In this document: positions 11,806-22,933 of the stretch, one piece after another
How positions within the stretch are numbered: position 1 is the stretch's first letter
Layout: every line of letters starts with the position of its first letter
Source of the DNA: Voacanga thouarsii
Taxonomy: Eukaryota; Streptophyta; Magnoliopsida; Gentianales; Apocynaceae
Length of the DNA stretch: 64,000 nt
Direction: 5' to 3'
NCBI GenBank assembly: GCA_026120185.1
Contig: JANUWF010003379.1
Location: forward strand, 1,270,001-1,334,000
The notes under the pieces: model-generated
What the model was told of the DNA's origin: nothing
Database searches by the model: none
What the model saw: the letters and a program-made list of their open reading frames with translations, nothing else
Made by a program: the position numbers and the translations under genes

Positions 11806-13598
11806 TTACGAAAATCGAAAATAAAAGAAAGAAATTAGTTTGTGAAAACAAAATGAAATTTGTGCACGAAAATAATTTGGCTCTTAGGAAAAGCTGACAT
11901 AGCTTCTTGGGAAGATTAACGGTTTCCTAAGCTAAGTGTATTAACCACCACAAATTAATTTCCCTTCTAGGTAATGGTCTAGAGAATAACTCCATCGTGG
12001 GATGGCCGTTTCCTCTCATTTCCTATGGACATACCTCGCACTATAACCTCCAACGTGGGGTGGCCGATCATAGTACGTGCCCGGGTTATTAATTACATCC
12101 TTCCATTAGATCTAGATCCTTGTGGTATCCCCATCCTATACGGGTTCACTCCCGGGGTGACGCGAGGGGATCCACGATCTCTAATGAGGACCGTGATGGA
12201 AGCCAGTGGGGCCGTTGGAACCCCTCTCCCACTTAGTCTTTTAAAATTATAGGTTTTTCGGAAAATATCCTTTTGAAATTTCCATTAAGTTTTTCTTAAC
12301 TCAAAAATAAAATATCTAAGTCCAATAAAATCTCTATGTCAAGGCTTATATCCTTTGAGAGATTTCCTCCATGGACTAATTTTATATAAGTTAAAACTTA
12401 ATGATTTCAAAAATTTCCAATTAAAACTTTCTAGAGACTTTGGTCTCAAGTTTATTTGACAAAATCATTTTTCTAGTCCAAAACAAAACAAAATGGCTCT
12501 CCATTTTAATTTACAAAAATATCTAAATCCAATATATTTTATATGTCAAGGATTAAATCTTTTGAGAAAATATTTAAGGATTAATTTTTGTACCAATTAA
12601 AATAACCATTTAGTTTTTAAAGAAAAATATTTTTCCTTGCCAAAACAAAAGGTTCCCAAAGACTTTGGTCTTTGAGGAAAAGCACACATAGGTACATAAA
12701 AAAATAGCATGCTAGAAAACAATAAACGTTTTCATGCTTTTCTATTTTTTTAAACCTAAGTGCCCAAATAATAGAATTAAACACATTAATTAATTAATTA
12801 ATGATCTTGTTTAATCCTAAAATCCCTTACTAATATTTTTCATGCAAATATATTCCAAGAATATAAATATTGCAAAAATATTAACTTCATCTGGTATGGG
12901 ACCCAAAACGAAAAAGGAAAAAAATATAAAATAAATTGCAAAAATCGCTGGAGGTCCACTGCACCGGATGCACGGGATCTGCGCCGACATGCACGTGGTC
13001 CACCGCGCCCCCGGTGCACCGGCCGCACCGAGATCGGACGCTGCCTCAGCCTGTGGAGCGCCCGCCCGCCCGAGAACCCGCTCCGCCTTCCCGCCCGCCT
13101 GTGCGCCCACATCCACGCGTCCGGAGCCCCGCTGACCCGCGCGCCAATTGAAGAAATTTGCAATTGCAAATTCGCAGCAACCGGATCGAATTAACTGGCA
13201 ATTGGCTCGGCTTCGCGGCTCCAGCAGCACGGCTCCACTCACAGATATTGCGGCTCGGCTCGGCGGCTCGGAGGCTTATGAACAGTGTCGTCTTCTTCGT
13301 TTTTCACCGCGCGAATTTGCAGAGCATTTTTTTTCAATTTTTCGTTCTTCTTTGGCTTCTTTGGACATTTTTACTTATAAAAACTCATCCAAAACATAAC
13401 CACAACCGCCTATACCCATTAAAATTGGGTTTACACGATTAAAACACCAAAGCAAAAAATTTACAGCATGCTCCTATGCTTCAAACGATGAAGCTTACAT
13501 CAAGCCTATCCCATACCAAAACAGCGAAGGATCACAGGTATAATCATCTTCTCCATTTTATTAACTACCATGCTCCCTATATTGATCAAAACCAAAGG
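11806..13598 (-). other. Long leader of element B between primer site and gag
   Basis: About 1.8 kb separate the primer site from gag. I recognise no gene. Three parts stand out: a GC-rich block at about 12936-13290; an AT-rich stretch at about 12250-12900 with tetranucleotide runs (ttaattaattaatta at about 12786); and a block at about 11930-12240 that is conserved with element E at about 35372-35660. If the LTR exon is spliced to gag, this leader would be an intron. Confidence 0.6.
12936..13290. other. GC-rich module in the leader of element B
   Basis: The block is far richer in GC than the rest of the element and is full of CpG (for example 'cgcccgcccgcccgagaacc'). Open frames of up to 141 codons cross it on the - strand (12817-13242) and shorter ones on the + strand. 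They are rich in Arg, Ala, Gly and Pro and show no domain I know. It may be a captured gene fragment or a structured leader. I cannot decide. Confidence 0.5.
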
Positions 13599-13611
13599 CT
13601 CTGATACCACT
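13599..13611 (-). other. Primer binding site of element B (Met-tRNA)
   Basis: On the - strand GTGGTATCAGAGCC starts two bases after the LTR end CACCATCA. It matches the standard initiator Met-tRNA primer site exactly. Confidence 0.92.
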
Positions 13612-13718
13612 TTGATGGTGAATGCAGTAAGACAGGGAGCCATGGACGATAAAAAATAGAGACCCAAAAAAAATTAAACGCGGGCCATAAAGGCCATGCG
13701 GAAGCGTGAAGATCATAC

Positions 13719-13845
13719 CTTTGCGCTTCTTAACCCTTCTAGGTTGAGTAAGAGCGGATTGAACGACTGGAATCGCCTCGCTTTGCACAGTTGAAGGAGC
13801 TTCCGGTTGAACACCCGCTAGCCTTCGACTTCGTCTTGTTTGCAT
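13719..13845 (-). CDS. Short basic coding exon inside the 5' LTR of element B (putative)
   Basis: An ATG at 13845 opens a frame starting MQTRRSRRLAGVQPE, followed by a Val/Gln/Pro-rich stretch and a basic end (PRRVKKRK). At 13719 the codons meet a good splice donor, AAAG|GTATG, in phase 1. Unspliced, the frame runs on to 13561, past the LTR boundary. The same ORF and donor occur in the 3' LTR (ATG 6054, donor now AAAT|GTATG) and, diverged, in both LTRs of element E (33796-33912 and about 40797-40915). This persistence suggests a real first exon of an LTR-initiated transcript. The function is unknown. The RSRR and KKRK clusters could be nuclear-import or nucleic-acid-binding signals, which is inference. 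Confidence 0.55.
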
Positions 13846-14079
13846 TAACGCTTAGCTCTCCAGCTCTCGGGGTATTCCTCAGCCTAACCTCTAGTCGGTG
13901 AACACTATGGTGAAGAGGAAGGGTCTCAATTCTCCTTAGTTCGTTCGCTATTGATTAGCAAAGAACAAGAGAAAAACAAGAAGAAGAAGGAGAGAGCTTT
14001 TGTGTGAGAGAGAGAGAGACTCACGTGAGAGTCCCCTTGGCCAAGAAAAATTAGGGTTTTTTTTTTCTTTCAAAGAGTT

Positions 14080-14091
14080 GTTTATATTTAG
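14080..14091 (-). promoter_or_regulatory. Candidate TATA box in the 5' LTR of element B
   Basis: TAAATATAAAC on the - strand lies about 235 bases upstream of the LTR ORF and is followed by a pyrimidine-rich leader, a plausible Pol II start region. The copy in the 3' LTR is at about 6287-6298. Confidence 0.4.
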
Positions 14092-15661
14092 CCAAAATTA
14101 GGTCTCTCAATCTCTGATAAAACATATCCCCGGGATTTCAAAATATCCGGATGTTATCCTGAGAAACAGTTTGGCCTAACCTTAAACTCCTCTTAACCAT
14201 CTCTGGAAAAAACCCTAAGGTCCAAGCCATTGGGCCAGATAAATATTTATTATTTTTCTTGGACCCAAAAGGCCCAAAATAATAAATATTAATTATTTAT
14301 TTTCTGGGCTTACATAAGTAACCCAATAAATAATTAATGAGCCTAAATGAACCATAATAATTAATCTTTAATTATTTATTTCTTGGGCGTACATAAATAA
14401 CCCAATAAATAATTAAACATTAATTATTTCCCCTAGTTTAAGCCCAGGTTAATTTCTTAATTATTCATACTGGACCTAGGCCCTGAATAATTAATTAACC
14501 AAATAAACTAGATAATTAATTTAACTCAACTCCTATTTTATTTATTTATTTATTTATTTTATTCCAATCCAATAATAAATTAGACTTCCTGAATAAAATA
14601 AAATAAAACAAGATAAAATAAAATCCTCTTCAACTGAGACCAATTCCTCATCCCAAAAAATAGTTAGGACTTACGGGCTATCCCGAGGACCAAAAAGACA
14701 CATCGCCTTGGCTGCTAAAATGACCAAAATACCCCTGCTATATAAATAGCTGTATTTTGCATTTTAAATATTTTCTAATATCACCATAAGGAAATATTGA
14801 CCCCAAGGACAATGCTGCATTCGCAAAGTCTCCGACCTACAGGTGAAATGACTAAAATACCCCTCTACACATCGCCGTACATTTAGAGAGGAAGAAGTAT
14901 ACTAACACCCCTCTAAATGACATCTACCATCCTTAGGCTTCTAGTCCAATGATCCACGACTTCCTGGAGTGTTTCCGCTTTCCAAGGGAGCTACCCTAAA
15001 GCAAATATCCAAGTCATGTTTCCCAGGGCCCTGGATAATTTAGACCATTCGGACAACCACAAGGGGCGATATAGTGCAGAAACTATCTTGTATAAGTCTG
15101 TCTTAACTAACTAGTCACACATACCCAACATGCAAGTATATTGGCCCTATGATAGAACCTCAACTACAGCAAATCAAAGTATATGCTTCCAGCTTCGCTA
15201 GACCACCAACTCATACTCAAGTCGTAGAGTACTGGTCCACGCTGTAGCGTTAGTAGTCTAGGTTTCTACCATATAGTACTTTGAGAAACCACTACTACAG
15301 GTCCTGTTCTACGTATTCGAAATACGCTTATGTCATGAAGTGAGTGGACTACCCACTGGCTAAAGGTAAGCCATTCCCCATTTGGAATTCATAACATAAT
15401 AACCTAAACATGATGAGGTTCCCAGTCTCATCAATAGGTTAAGAACAAATGTTTATGTGTTAAATAACCCGTGATCCATACCTTACTGTGAAAGACAACC
15501 ATTCACATGGATCACTTATTTAAACACAATGGGTCTGTTCCAAACGAAAATCGTGCACAAACAAAAAGTAAATTCACAAATAATTTCCGAAAACAAATTC
15601 TTTTATTAAATAATTCGATTTTACATCAGAAACCTAGTCTAAGAGGGCATACAATCCAACA

Positions 15662-16924
15662 ATCCTACCACATTTAAACCCTTCAATACCTCATTTAGCA
15701 TCCCAACATCATTATTCTAATAGGTTTTCATGCCCAACACTTCTCTTTTGTTCAAACAAATAAATTATTCTATGCTTACCAAACCAGTAAATTTTTGGCA
15801 GTTTTCATCATTCTTGTCGTTCATGATCTCTTAGCCATTCAAAACCCTCACAACCTCCACACAACTTGTTCCAAATCCTTTCTAACTAGTCTAGGACATG
15901 TTTAGGACTATTTATGCTCAATTTCCAGTCATCTCTACTCAGATTTCCTTTGATATTTCCAAACAACACAAGCTAGTGAGTTGTTACTAGCAAATGGCTT
16001 TTCTTGTTTTCTTTATCACTTCCACCCTTTTTCTTTTCAAAGTTTCAGCATACCATCACTCCAATACACCTCAAATGAACTAAAAACCATGCATATCTCA
16101 TCACCAACTCAACCGGTCAACCAACAACCATCACAAAATCAAGATATTTTCATTACTCAACATCAACAAATTCATATGCAAATAGCTTCCAACTTCTAGT
16201 ATCATTCTCTTAGCTTTTGAGAAGTAATCCCTTACCTTTCCAAGATGAAGGCAAAGCTATAACACCTTTCCTTTCCTTCCTTTTCCTTTCCTTCTCCTTG
16301 CTGCCGAAAATTTCTCTCCCTCTGTTAGTCTTTCTTTTTGTTTTTCCTCTCCTTTCTTCACTTTTCTATTTTTCTTCTCTTCTCCCAGCCTTCTCTCTTG
16401 GCTGAAATCCTCCTCTCTTGCTCCTATTTATATAGCTTGTTCCTCTTGGTCTTATTTTGGTCTTAGTAAAAGATTTAAGGTGAGTTGGCATTCTAGAAGT
16501 CTTTAGACTTCTTTAGGATTTTCAAGAGAGTTGTGGATCATCCTAGAAGGTTGTAGAATTCTTTAGAAGTTTGAAGAAATTCTTAAAACTTCTTAGGACT
16601 AATATATGCCCAATCATGATTAACTTACCCTAATCTAGTTTAGCTTAATTAAAGGAAGTCTAAGAATAGTTAATCTTGGTCAAAAATATCATGCTAGTGG
16701 GCCATCTTCATTTATTTCTTGTGGGTCCTCTAAAATATCTTTGTATATAATATAATATAACTTAAGATATTTATAGTATTAGTTATAATATATATATATA
16801 TATATATACATACATATATAAATAATAATGGTAAGAATAATATAATAATTCAATATAATTATTGAATTTAATAATACTATAATTTAATATTACCAAGAAA
16901 TATTGATATTAAATAATAGATATA
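15662..16924 (-). repeat. Element X, middle part of the LTR
   Basis: After the ATCCT duplication the X sequence continues. It includes a pyrimidine-rich stretch at about 16255-16420 (purine-rich on the - strand, just downstream of the TATA box) and TA runs near 16750-16820. No gene is supported, and the open frames here are products of base composition. Confidence 0.65.
16424..16436 (-). promoter_or_regulatory. TATA box of the X LTR
   Basis: On the - strand GCTATATAAATAGGAG is a strong plant TATA box, followed by a purine-rich leader. It fixes the - orientation of X. Confidence 0.6.
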
Positions 16925-17276
16925 TATTATGAATTATTGGAATCTTTATTAATTAGCGGAGGCTCCACTAATTATGGATTTATGTGAATTATTAGAAGAT
17001 TTTTATGGATGTCCACCATTTAGTGGAGACACCACTAATTAAGATTAGTGGAAGATGATGTATGCCATGATGTAATCCACTAATTAGAGCTCTATAAATA
17101 GAGCTATTCTCTAAGCTTGTAACACACCATTATTTTGTGAAAGAAAGATTAGTGAAAGAAAGATTAGAGAAAATTGTGAGAGAAAAGAAAGAGAGAAATT
17201 CTTGTGCAAAATAGTTAGAGTTTTATTAGTGTGTAGTGTGAAGATTTTATTCTAACACTACCCTAATTTTATAACA
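16925..17276 (+). repeat. 5' LTR of element C
   Basis: It begins TATTATGAATTATTGG and ends TTATAACA. It contains a TATA box (17092-17100, within the near-palindrome agctctataaatagagct) and a purine-rich leader (gaaagaaagattag repeated). Confidence 0.93.
17092..17100 (+). promoter_or_regulatory. TATA box of the C LTR
   Basis: CTATAAATA lies in a near-perfect inverted repeat and is about 185 bases before the LTR end. The same site occurs in the 3' LTR at about 22323-22331. Confidence 0.7.
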
Positions 17277-17291
17277 CGTTATCAGCACGAG
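17277..17291 (+). other. Primer binding site of element C
   Basis: CGTTATCAGCACGAG directly follows the LTR. Many plant Copia elements have this motif here. I do not assign the tRNA. Confidence 0.7.
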
Positions 17292-17368
17292 TCTCTACCG
17301 GTACAAAAGCCAGAAGACTAAGCACGAGTTTATGCCGTTACCAAAGCCAGAAGACAGGTACGCATTTA

Positions 17369-18406
17369 TTGATCTCTATGGCTAACATCGCGAAACTCGA
17401 ATTTGTAGCCCTTGATGTTTCTGGAAAAAATTATATGTCATGGGTTCCCGATGCAGAAATGCATCTAAATGCTGAAAGCCTTAGTGAAACTATTCAAGCA
17501 AATAATAGTGCATCTGCACAACACAAGGCTAAAGCTTTGATTTTTATTCGTCGTCATCTCGATGAAAATTTGAAAATGGAATATCTTACCGAAAAAGATC
17601 CATATGGCCTATGGGTAAATTTAAAAGAAAGATTTGACCACCTGAAGATGGTCGTACTACCTAATGAACGGTATGAATGGTTGCACCTGAGGTTGCAAGA
17701 TTTTAAAACCGTGAATGAATATAGCTCCGCAATGTATAAAATTACATCTCAATTAAAATTATGCGGAGAAAAAGTGACTGATGAAGATATGTTGGAGAAG
17801 ATATTCTCCACCTTTCATGCCTCGAATATTGTCCTGCGACAACAATATCGAGAAAAGGGGTATACAAAATTTACTGATTTAATTACTGCCCTCCTCATTG
17901 CACGAGAAAAATAATGAGTTATTATTGAGAAATCATGAAGCCGGACCAAGCGGCTCTACGAGCATTCCCGAAGTGAATGCTGTTGGCTCCAGCAGAAGCC
18001 ATCGTTATAGTCGTGGTCGTGGCCGTGGCCGTGACCGTGGTCGTGGTTATGGTCGTAGACACGCTCGATATTTCCCTTATCACAATTATAATCAAGCTGT
18101 GAGAAATACTGGCCACCGAAGTGGAGCAGAAAAGATCAAAAGGGAAAAGAAAAAGAAATTGAAGAAAAGCATGAGGATATATGTTATAGATGTGGCATGA
18201 AAGGTCATTGGTCACGAAACTGTCGTACGGCTAAGCATTTAGTTGAAGTGTATCAAGCTTCATTGAAAAATAAAAATGTGGAAGCAAATTTTTCTCAACA
18301 TCCAATAAATAATGCTGAGGATGACGATAGTGATCCCGAAAATCTTAATATCAATATTACCCATATGGATGTATCGGATTTTTTGAACACCCGGACGGTA
18401 GGATAG
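17369..18406 (+). pseudogene. gag: gag of element C (frameshifted, with zinc knuckle)
   Basis: The 17369-17914 frame starts with MISMANIAKLEFVALDVSG and holds a nearly complete Copia Gag capsid region (for example LWVNLKERFDHLKMVVLP, then YREKGYTKFTDLI). A shift at about 17905 leads into the 17898-18200 frame, with a Gly/Arg-rich stretch (RGRGRGRDRGRGYGRR), then another change into a zinc knuckle (CYRCGMKGHWSRNC at about 18184-18228). The end (18197-18406) is acidic and stops at 18406. An intact protein would form the particle and bind RNA. Two frameshifts separate three otherwise well-preserved pieces. Confidence 0.9.
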
Positions 18407-18525
18407 ACTATTTAATTGGTAATGGCGGTGTCCAAAAGAACTAAAGCCTCACCCCGATATTTTTGTATTTTCATTTTCATTCTATTCTAATAATATTTAC
18501 GTTTACATATATATATTTGTGTTCG

Positions 18526-18640
18526 GATGGCTGTTATTAATGATGATGTATGCATTATTGATAGTGGAACTACACACACCATACTAAAAAATGAGAAATA
18601 TTTTTCGATCTCAAAATGGGAGAAATAAATATTTATACGA
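18526..18640 (+). pseudogene. pol: Aspartic protease segment of element C
   Basis: The catalytic motif DSGTTH is intact at 18560-18577, in a short frame preceded by CII. The frame is lost near 18620 and the protein continues in the 18616-19029 frame. In Copia this protease releases the mature proteins from the precursor. The 120 bases before it (about 18407-18525) show no clear coding and contain stops. Confidence 0.8.
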
Positions 18641-19915
18641 TAAACGGTAGTGCAAATGTAATTGAGGGCTCCGGAAGAGCTAGTATATTGTTGCCTAAAG
18701 GAACAACAATTATTATTGATAAGGCACTATTTTCCTCAAAATCCGGAAGAAATTTATTGAGTTTTAAAGATATCGCGAGAAATGGGTATCATGTTGAAAC
18801 AAATGAGGAAAATGGGATTGAGCATCTTTTTATTACTCAAATGCATTTGGGTAAGAAATCGGTATTAGAAAAACTGCCGTCTTTTCTCTCTGGTCTATAT
18901 TTTGTAAAAATACGTACAATTGAAATTCATCATCTAGTAAACCAGAAGTTTACTGATCCTATTACTTTTAGCATTTGGCATGACCAGGTTGGGTCATCCG
19001 GGATCTACCATGATGAGAAGAATCATTGAGAATACACATGGTCATCCTTTAAAAAATAAAAGGATATTAACATCAGAAAAATTCGCATGTCTTGCATGTT
19101 CCCTAGGAAAATTAATTGTTAAACCATCACCGGTAAAAGTAGGAGCTGAAAGTCCTACATTTCTCGAACGGATTCACGGAGATATTTGTGGACCTATTGA
19201 TCCACCATGTGGACCGTTCAAATATTTTATGGTCTTAATTGATGCATCATCCCGATGGTCACATGTATGTTTATTATCTACTCGCAACTTTGGCGTTTGC
19301 GAGATTACTTGCTCAAATAATTAAATTACGAGCACAATTTCCGGACCATCACATTAAAAATATCCGTTTGGATAATCTTTGGTGAATTTTCATCACATGC
19401 TTTTGATGCATATTGCATGTCAATTGGGATTAATGTTGAACATCCTGTAGCTCATGTTCACACACGGAATGGTCTTCTTTGAATCTTTGATTAAACGATT
19501 ACAATTAATTGCTAGACCATTATTAATGAAAACAAATCTCCCAACATCTGCACGGGGACATGCTATTCTACATGCTTTGCAACACTTGTACGTATAAGAC
19601 CGGCTAGTTATCATAAATTCTCTCCTTTGCAATTGGCTTTTGGGTCGAGAACCAAATATTGCTCATTTAAGAATTTTTGGGTGTCTTGTATATATTCCAA
19701 TTGCACCAAACCAACGTACAAAGATGGGTCCTCAAAGAAGAAAGGGGATATACGTTGGATATGATTCTCCCTCTATTATCGGGTATGTTGAACCCCTGAC
19801 GGGAGATGTATTCACGGCAAGATTTGCTGATTGTCATTTTGATGAATCATTATTCCCTAAATTAGGGGAGAACCAAAACGACATAAAAAGGATCTTGCTT
19901 GGACAACATCATTAA
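18616..19915 (+). pseudogene. pol: Integrase of element C (multiple frameshifts)
   Basis: The first frame (18616-19029) carries the protease C-terminus and the start of the pre-integrase region (FSIWHDQ). The next (18980-19324) gives HPGSTMMRRIIENTHG, the CLACSLGK zinc residues and GDICGPIDPP with the first catalytic Asp. The stretch 19325-19640 is broken: a conserved RLDN precedes a stop, then the frame shifts repeatedly. The C-terminal part resumes at 19640 (GREPNIAHLRIFGCLVYIP, then GYDSPSIIGYVEP) and stops at 19915. An intact copy would insert cDNA. I count at least four frame changes or stops, while the codons between them remain well conserved. Confidence 0.88.
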
Positions 19916-20467
19916 ATTATCTTGATCCGCGCACAAGCGCATGTGAACTTGAAGTTCAAAAGATAATTCATTTGCAAAGCATTGCAAATCAAATGCCGAG
20001 ACGCTTTTGTTGACTCCGGAAGAGTTACAAAATCGCATATTCCAGCTATAAATGCTCCTATTCGAATTGAAGTTCCAGTGAGAACAAAATATTATACCTA
20101 TAGGCTGTTGAGTCAAAAACACGCCGAAGCGTGGCCGACCTCTTGGTTCTAAAGATAAAAATCCTCGAAAGAAAAGAGGATTAAATGATCCAGAAGATCA
20201 TATTGAAGAAAAGAATGATAAAGACCAAGAGAGAACTGATGACAAAGAACCAGAAGTTGATGAAAGTAACACTTGAAATTTCTATCAATTATACCACTTC
20301 AGGTAGAAGTTGGAATCGGATAGAAGCTGTTATTGATAATATATTTGCATACAATATATCTCTTGATGTTACACGGGATAATGATGATCCTGAACCAATA
20401 TCGATTGATGAATGTCGGCATAGAAAAGATTGGCTGCAATGGAAAGATGCGATTCAATCGGAGTTAA
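19916..20467 (+). pseudogene. pol: Linker between integrase and RT of element C
   Basis: This is the poorly conserved region between the domains. The 20185-20568 frame has a Lys-rich start and then a block (DECRHRKDWLQWKDAIQSEL) that is the usual entry to Copia RT. Upstream, 19916-20180, the coding is scattered over frames. Confidence 0.6.
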
Positions 20468-21971
20468 ATGCAACGGCAAAACGTGAAGTCTTCGGACCTG
20501 CGGTCCGAACACCGAGAAGGTATAAAACCTGTTGGCTACAAATGGATATTTGTGCGAAAGCGCAATGAAAAGAGTGAAATCGTTCGATATAAAGCGCGAT
20601 TAGTAGCCCAAGGTTTTTCACAAAGACCAGGTATTGATTATGATGAAACTTATTCTCCTGTTGTTGATGCTATTACACTCCGATATCTTATCGGTTTGGC
20701 GGTACATGAAAAGATAGATATGCGCCTATTAGATGTTGTCACTTGCTTACTTGTATGGAAATTTAGAAAATGATGTTTACATGAAAATCCCAGAAGGATT
20801 TCATATGCACGAAGCATATAAACATTATCCTCGTGAAAATTACTCCATCAAGTTGCGAGAAATCATTATATGGCACTGAAGCAATGCAGGCGCATGTGGT
20901 TTACACGTCTTAGTGAATATTTATTGAAAGCGGGATTTAAAAATGACCAGGTATGTCCATGCGTTTTTATTAAGAAATGCTGGTTCTAAATTTGTGATAT
21001 TAGCTATATATGTTGATGATATTAATCTTATTGGAACTCTGAAGAGCTCCAAGAAACAATTGATTATTTAAAAGAGAATTCGAAATCAAGGATTTTGGTA
21101 AAACCAAATTTTGCCTTGGTTTACAAATTGAACATTTGGAGAGTGGAACATTTATTCATCAATCAACATATACGACAAAAGTGCTAAAAAGATTTTACAT
21201 GGACAAAGCACATCCATTGAGTATTCCAATGATCGTGCGATCATTAAATGTGGATAAAGATCCTTTCAGACCTCAAGAAAATGATGAAGAACTCCTTGGT
21301 CCTGAAGTACCATATCTCGGTGCAATTGGTGCATTGATGTATCTTGCTAATAATACACGACCTGATATTGCTTTTCTTGTCAATTTATTAGCAAGATTTA
21401 GTTCTTCACCAACACGACGACATTGGAATGGAATTAAACAAGTCCTTCGATATCTCCAAGGTACAATTGATCTCGGATTATTTTATTCAAATAAAACCAG
21501 TCCAACATTGATAGGTTATGCGAGATCTTTGGTTATTTATCGATCCACATAAAGCACGTTCTCAAACGGGCTATCTATTTACATGTGGAAATCTTGCTAT
21601 ATCATGGCGTTCTACGAAACAATCTATAGCGACTACTTCTTCAAATCATGCTTGAAATTATAGCCATTCATGAAGCAAGTCGAGAATGTGTATGGCTAAG
21701 ATCCATGATTCATTATATCCGAGAAAGTTGTGGATTATCATCAATCAAAGGTATTCCAACTCCTCTTTATGAAGACAATGCAGCTTGCATAGCTCAATTA
21801 CGAGGAGGATATATTAAAGGAGATCGGACAAAACATATTTCACCAAAATTCTTCTTTACTCATGAACTCCGGAAGAAAGGTGAAATTGATGTGCTACAAA
21901 TTCGGTCATGTGATAACCTCGCGAGATATTTTCACGAAGACTTTACTGAGTCGCAACATTTGAAAAGTTGA
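20468..21971 (+). pseudogene. pol: Reverse transcriptase-RNase H of element C (frameshifted)
   Basis: The frame 20468-20773 carries GYKWIFVRKRN, then YKARLVAQGFSQRPGIDYDETYSPV. A shift near 20750 breaks the following YLYGNL block. The catalytic YVDD is intact at 21009-21020. The frame 21136-21552 carries the end of RT (YLGAIGALMYLANNTRPDIAF), and the RNase H is in pieces to 21971 (YEDNAACIAQ, then GDRTKHISPKFFFTHEL). The usual NLADLFTK end is mutated to NLARYF. At least four frame changes separate otherwise well-preserved blocks. It would copy element RNA into DNA in an intact relative. Confidence 0.9.
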
Positions 21972-22145
21972 GATATAAAATCGGTATGCGTCGGTTTAAA
22001 GATTTAAAGGAATCATCTCATCGGGGGAGTAATAAATGGACATATAGAATAGTGTACTCTTTTTCCTTCACTAGATTTTTTTCTCCTTGGGTTTTTATCT
22101 AGTAAGGTTTTAACGAGGCATATTCTTTATGTAATGGATGGACAT
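21972..22145 (+). other. Non-coding 3' region of element C
   Basis: No gene is present. It contains a 'ggggag' motif near 22024 and a T/C-rich stretch, then leads to the purine tract at 22146. Confidence 0.6.
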
Positions 22146-22155
22146 CCAAGGGGAG
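22146..22155 (+). other. Polypurine tract of element C
   Basis: CCAAGGGGAG directly abuts the TATTAT start of the 3' LTR, supporting the unusual LTR boundary. Confidence 0.8.
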
Positions 22156-22507
22156 TATTATGAATTATTGGAATCTTTATTAATTAGTGGAGGCTCCACT
22201 AATTATAGATTTATGTGAATTATTAGAAGATTTTTATGGATGTCCACCATTTAGTGGAGACACCACTAATTAAGATTAGTAGAAGATGATGTATGCCATG
22301 ATGTAATCCACTAATTAGAGCTCTATAAATAGAGCTATTCTCTAAGCTTGTAACACACCATTATTTTGTGAAAGAAAGATTAGTGAAAGAAAGATTAGAG
22401 AAAATTGTGAGAGAAAAGAAAGAGAGAAATTCTTGTGCAAAATAGTTAGAGTTTTATTAGTGTGTAGTGTGAAGATTTTATTCTAACACTACCCTAATTT
22501 TATAACA
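22156..22507 (+). repeat. 3' LTR of element C
   Basis: It has the same length as the 5' LTR, with three visible substitutions and no indel. It ends ATAACA and is followed by the ATATA target copy. Confidence 0.93.
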
Positions 22508-22928
<421 letters not shown>

Positions 22929-22933
22929 CCTCG

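Larger units (their letters stand above)
5822..15661 (-). mobile_element. Element B: structurally complete, young Ty1/copia element with about 2.05-kb LTRs
   Basis: Two nearly identical LTRs (5822-7869 and 13613-15661) enclose a Met-tRNA primer site, a long leader, gag, protease, integrase, RT and RNase H in Copia order on the - strand. It is flanked by a perfect duplication ATCCT (5817-5821 and 15662-15666), so both termini are certain. I count by eye roughly 25 differences plus a few indels between the LTRs, a little over 1 percent, so insertion was recent. All coding parts carry frameshifts, so this copy is not autonomous unless the breaks are assembly errors. Element E (32170-40986) is an older relative. 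Confidence 0.93.
13613..15661 (-). repeat. 5' LTR of element B
   Basis: On the - strand it runs from TGTTGGATTG at 15661 to CACCATCA at 13613 and carries the promoter for the element. A TATA-like TAAATATAAAC is at 14080-14091. Downstream lies a pyrimidine-rich leader (ctctctctctctc, then ttcttcttcttg), followed by the LTR ORF starting at 13845. A second TATA-like palindrome (ctatataaatag) at 14738-14749 lies further upstream. Confidence 0.92.
16925..22507 (+). mobile_element. Element C: young Ty1/copia element with short LTRs ending TA...CA
   Basis: Two 352-bp LTRs (16925-17276 and 22156-22507) differ at only three positions that I can see. The flanking duplication is ATATA (16920-16924 and 22508-22512). 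Between the LTRs lie a primer site, gag with zinc knuckle, protease, integrase, RT, RNase H and a purine tract, so the structure is complete. The termini only fit the duplication if the LTR starts TATTAT and ends ATAACA, a TA...CA terminus instead of TG...CA. Gag and pol are broken by many frameshifts. The RNase H block RTKHISPKFF suggests an Ivana/Oryco-like Copia lineage, which is a tentative assignment. Confidence 0.93.

Noticed and set aside
12936..13290. GC-rich block as a host gene or CpG-island promoter
   Set aside because: It lies inside a complete retrotransposon between primer site and gag, and its frames have no known domain. I list it only as a module.
16217..16405. Phe/Leu/Ser-rich frame with a signal-peptide look
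   Set aside because: It lies in a pyrimidine-rich stretch next to the X promoter and is antisense to the LTR leader.
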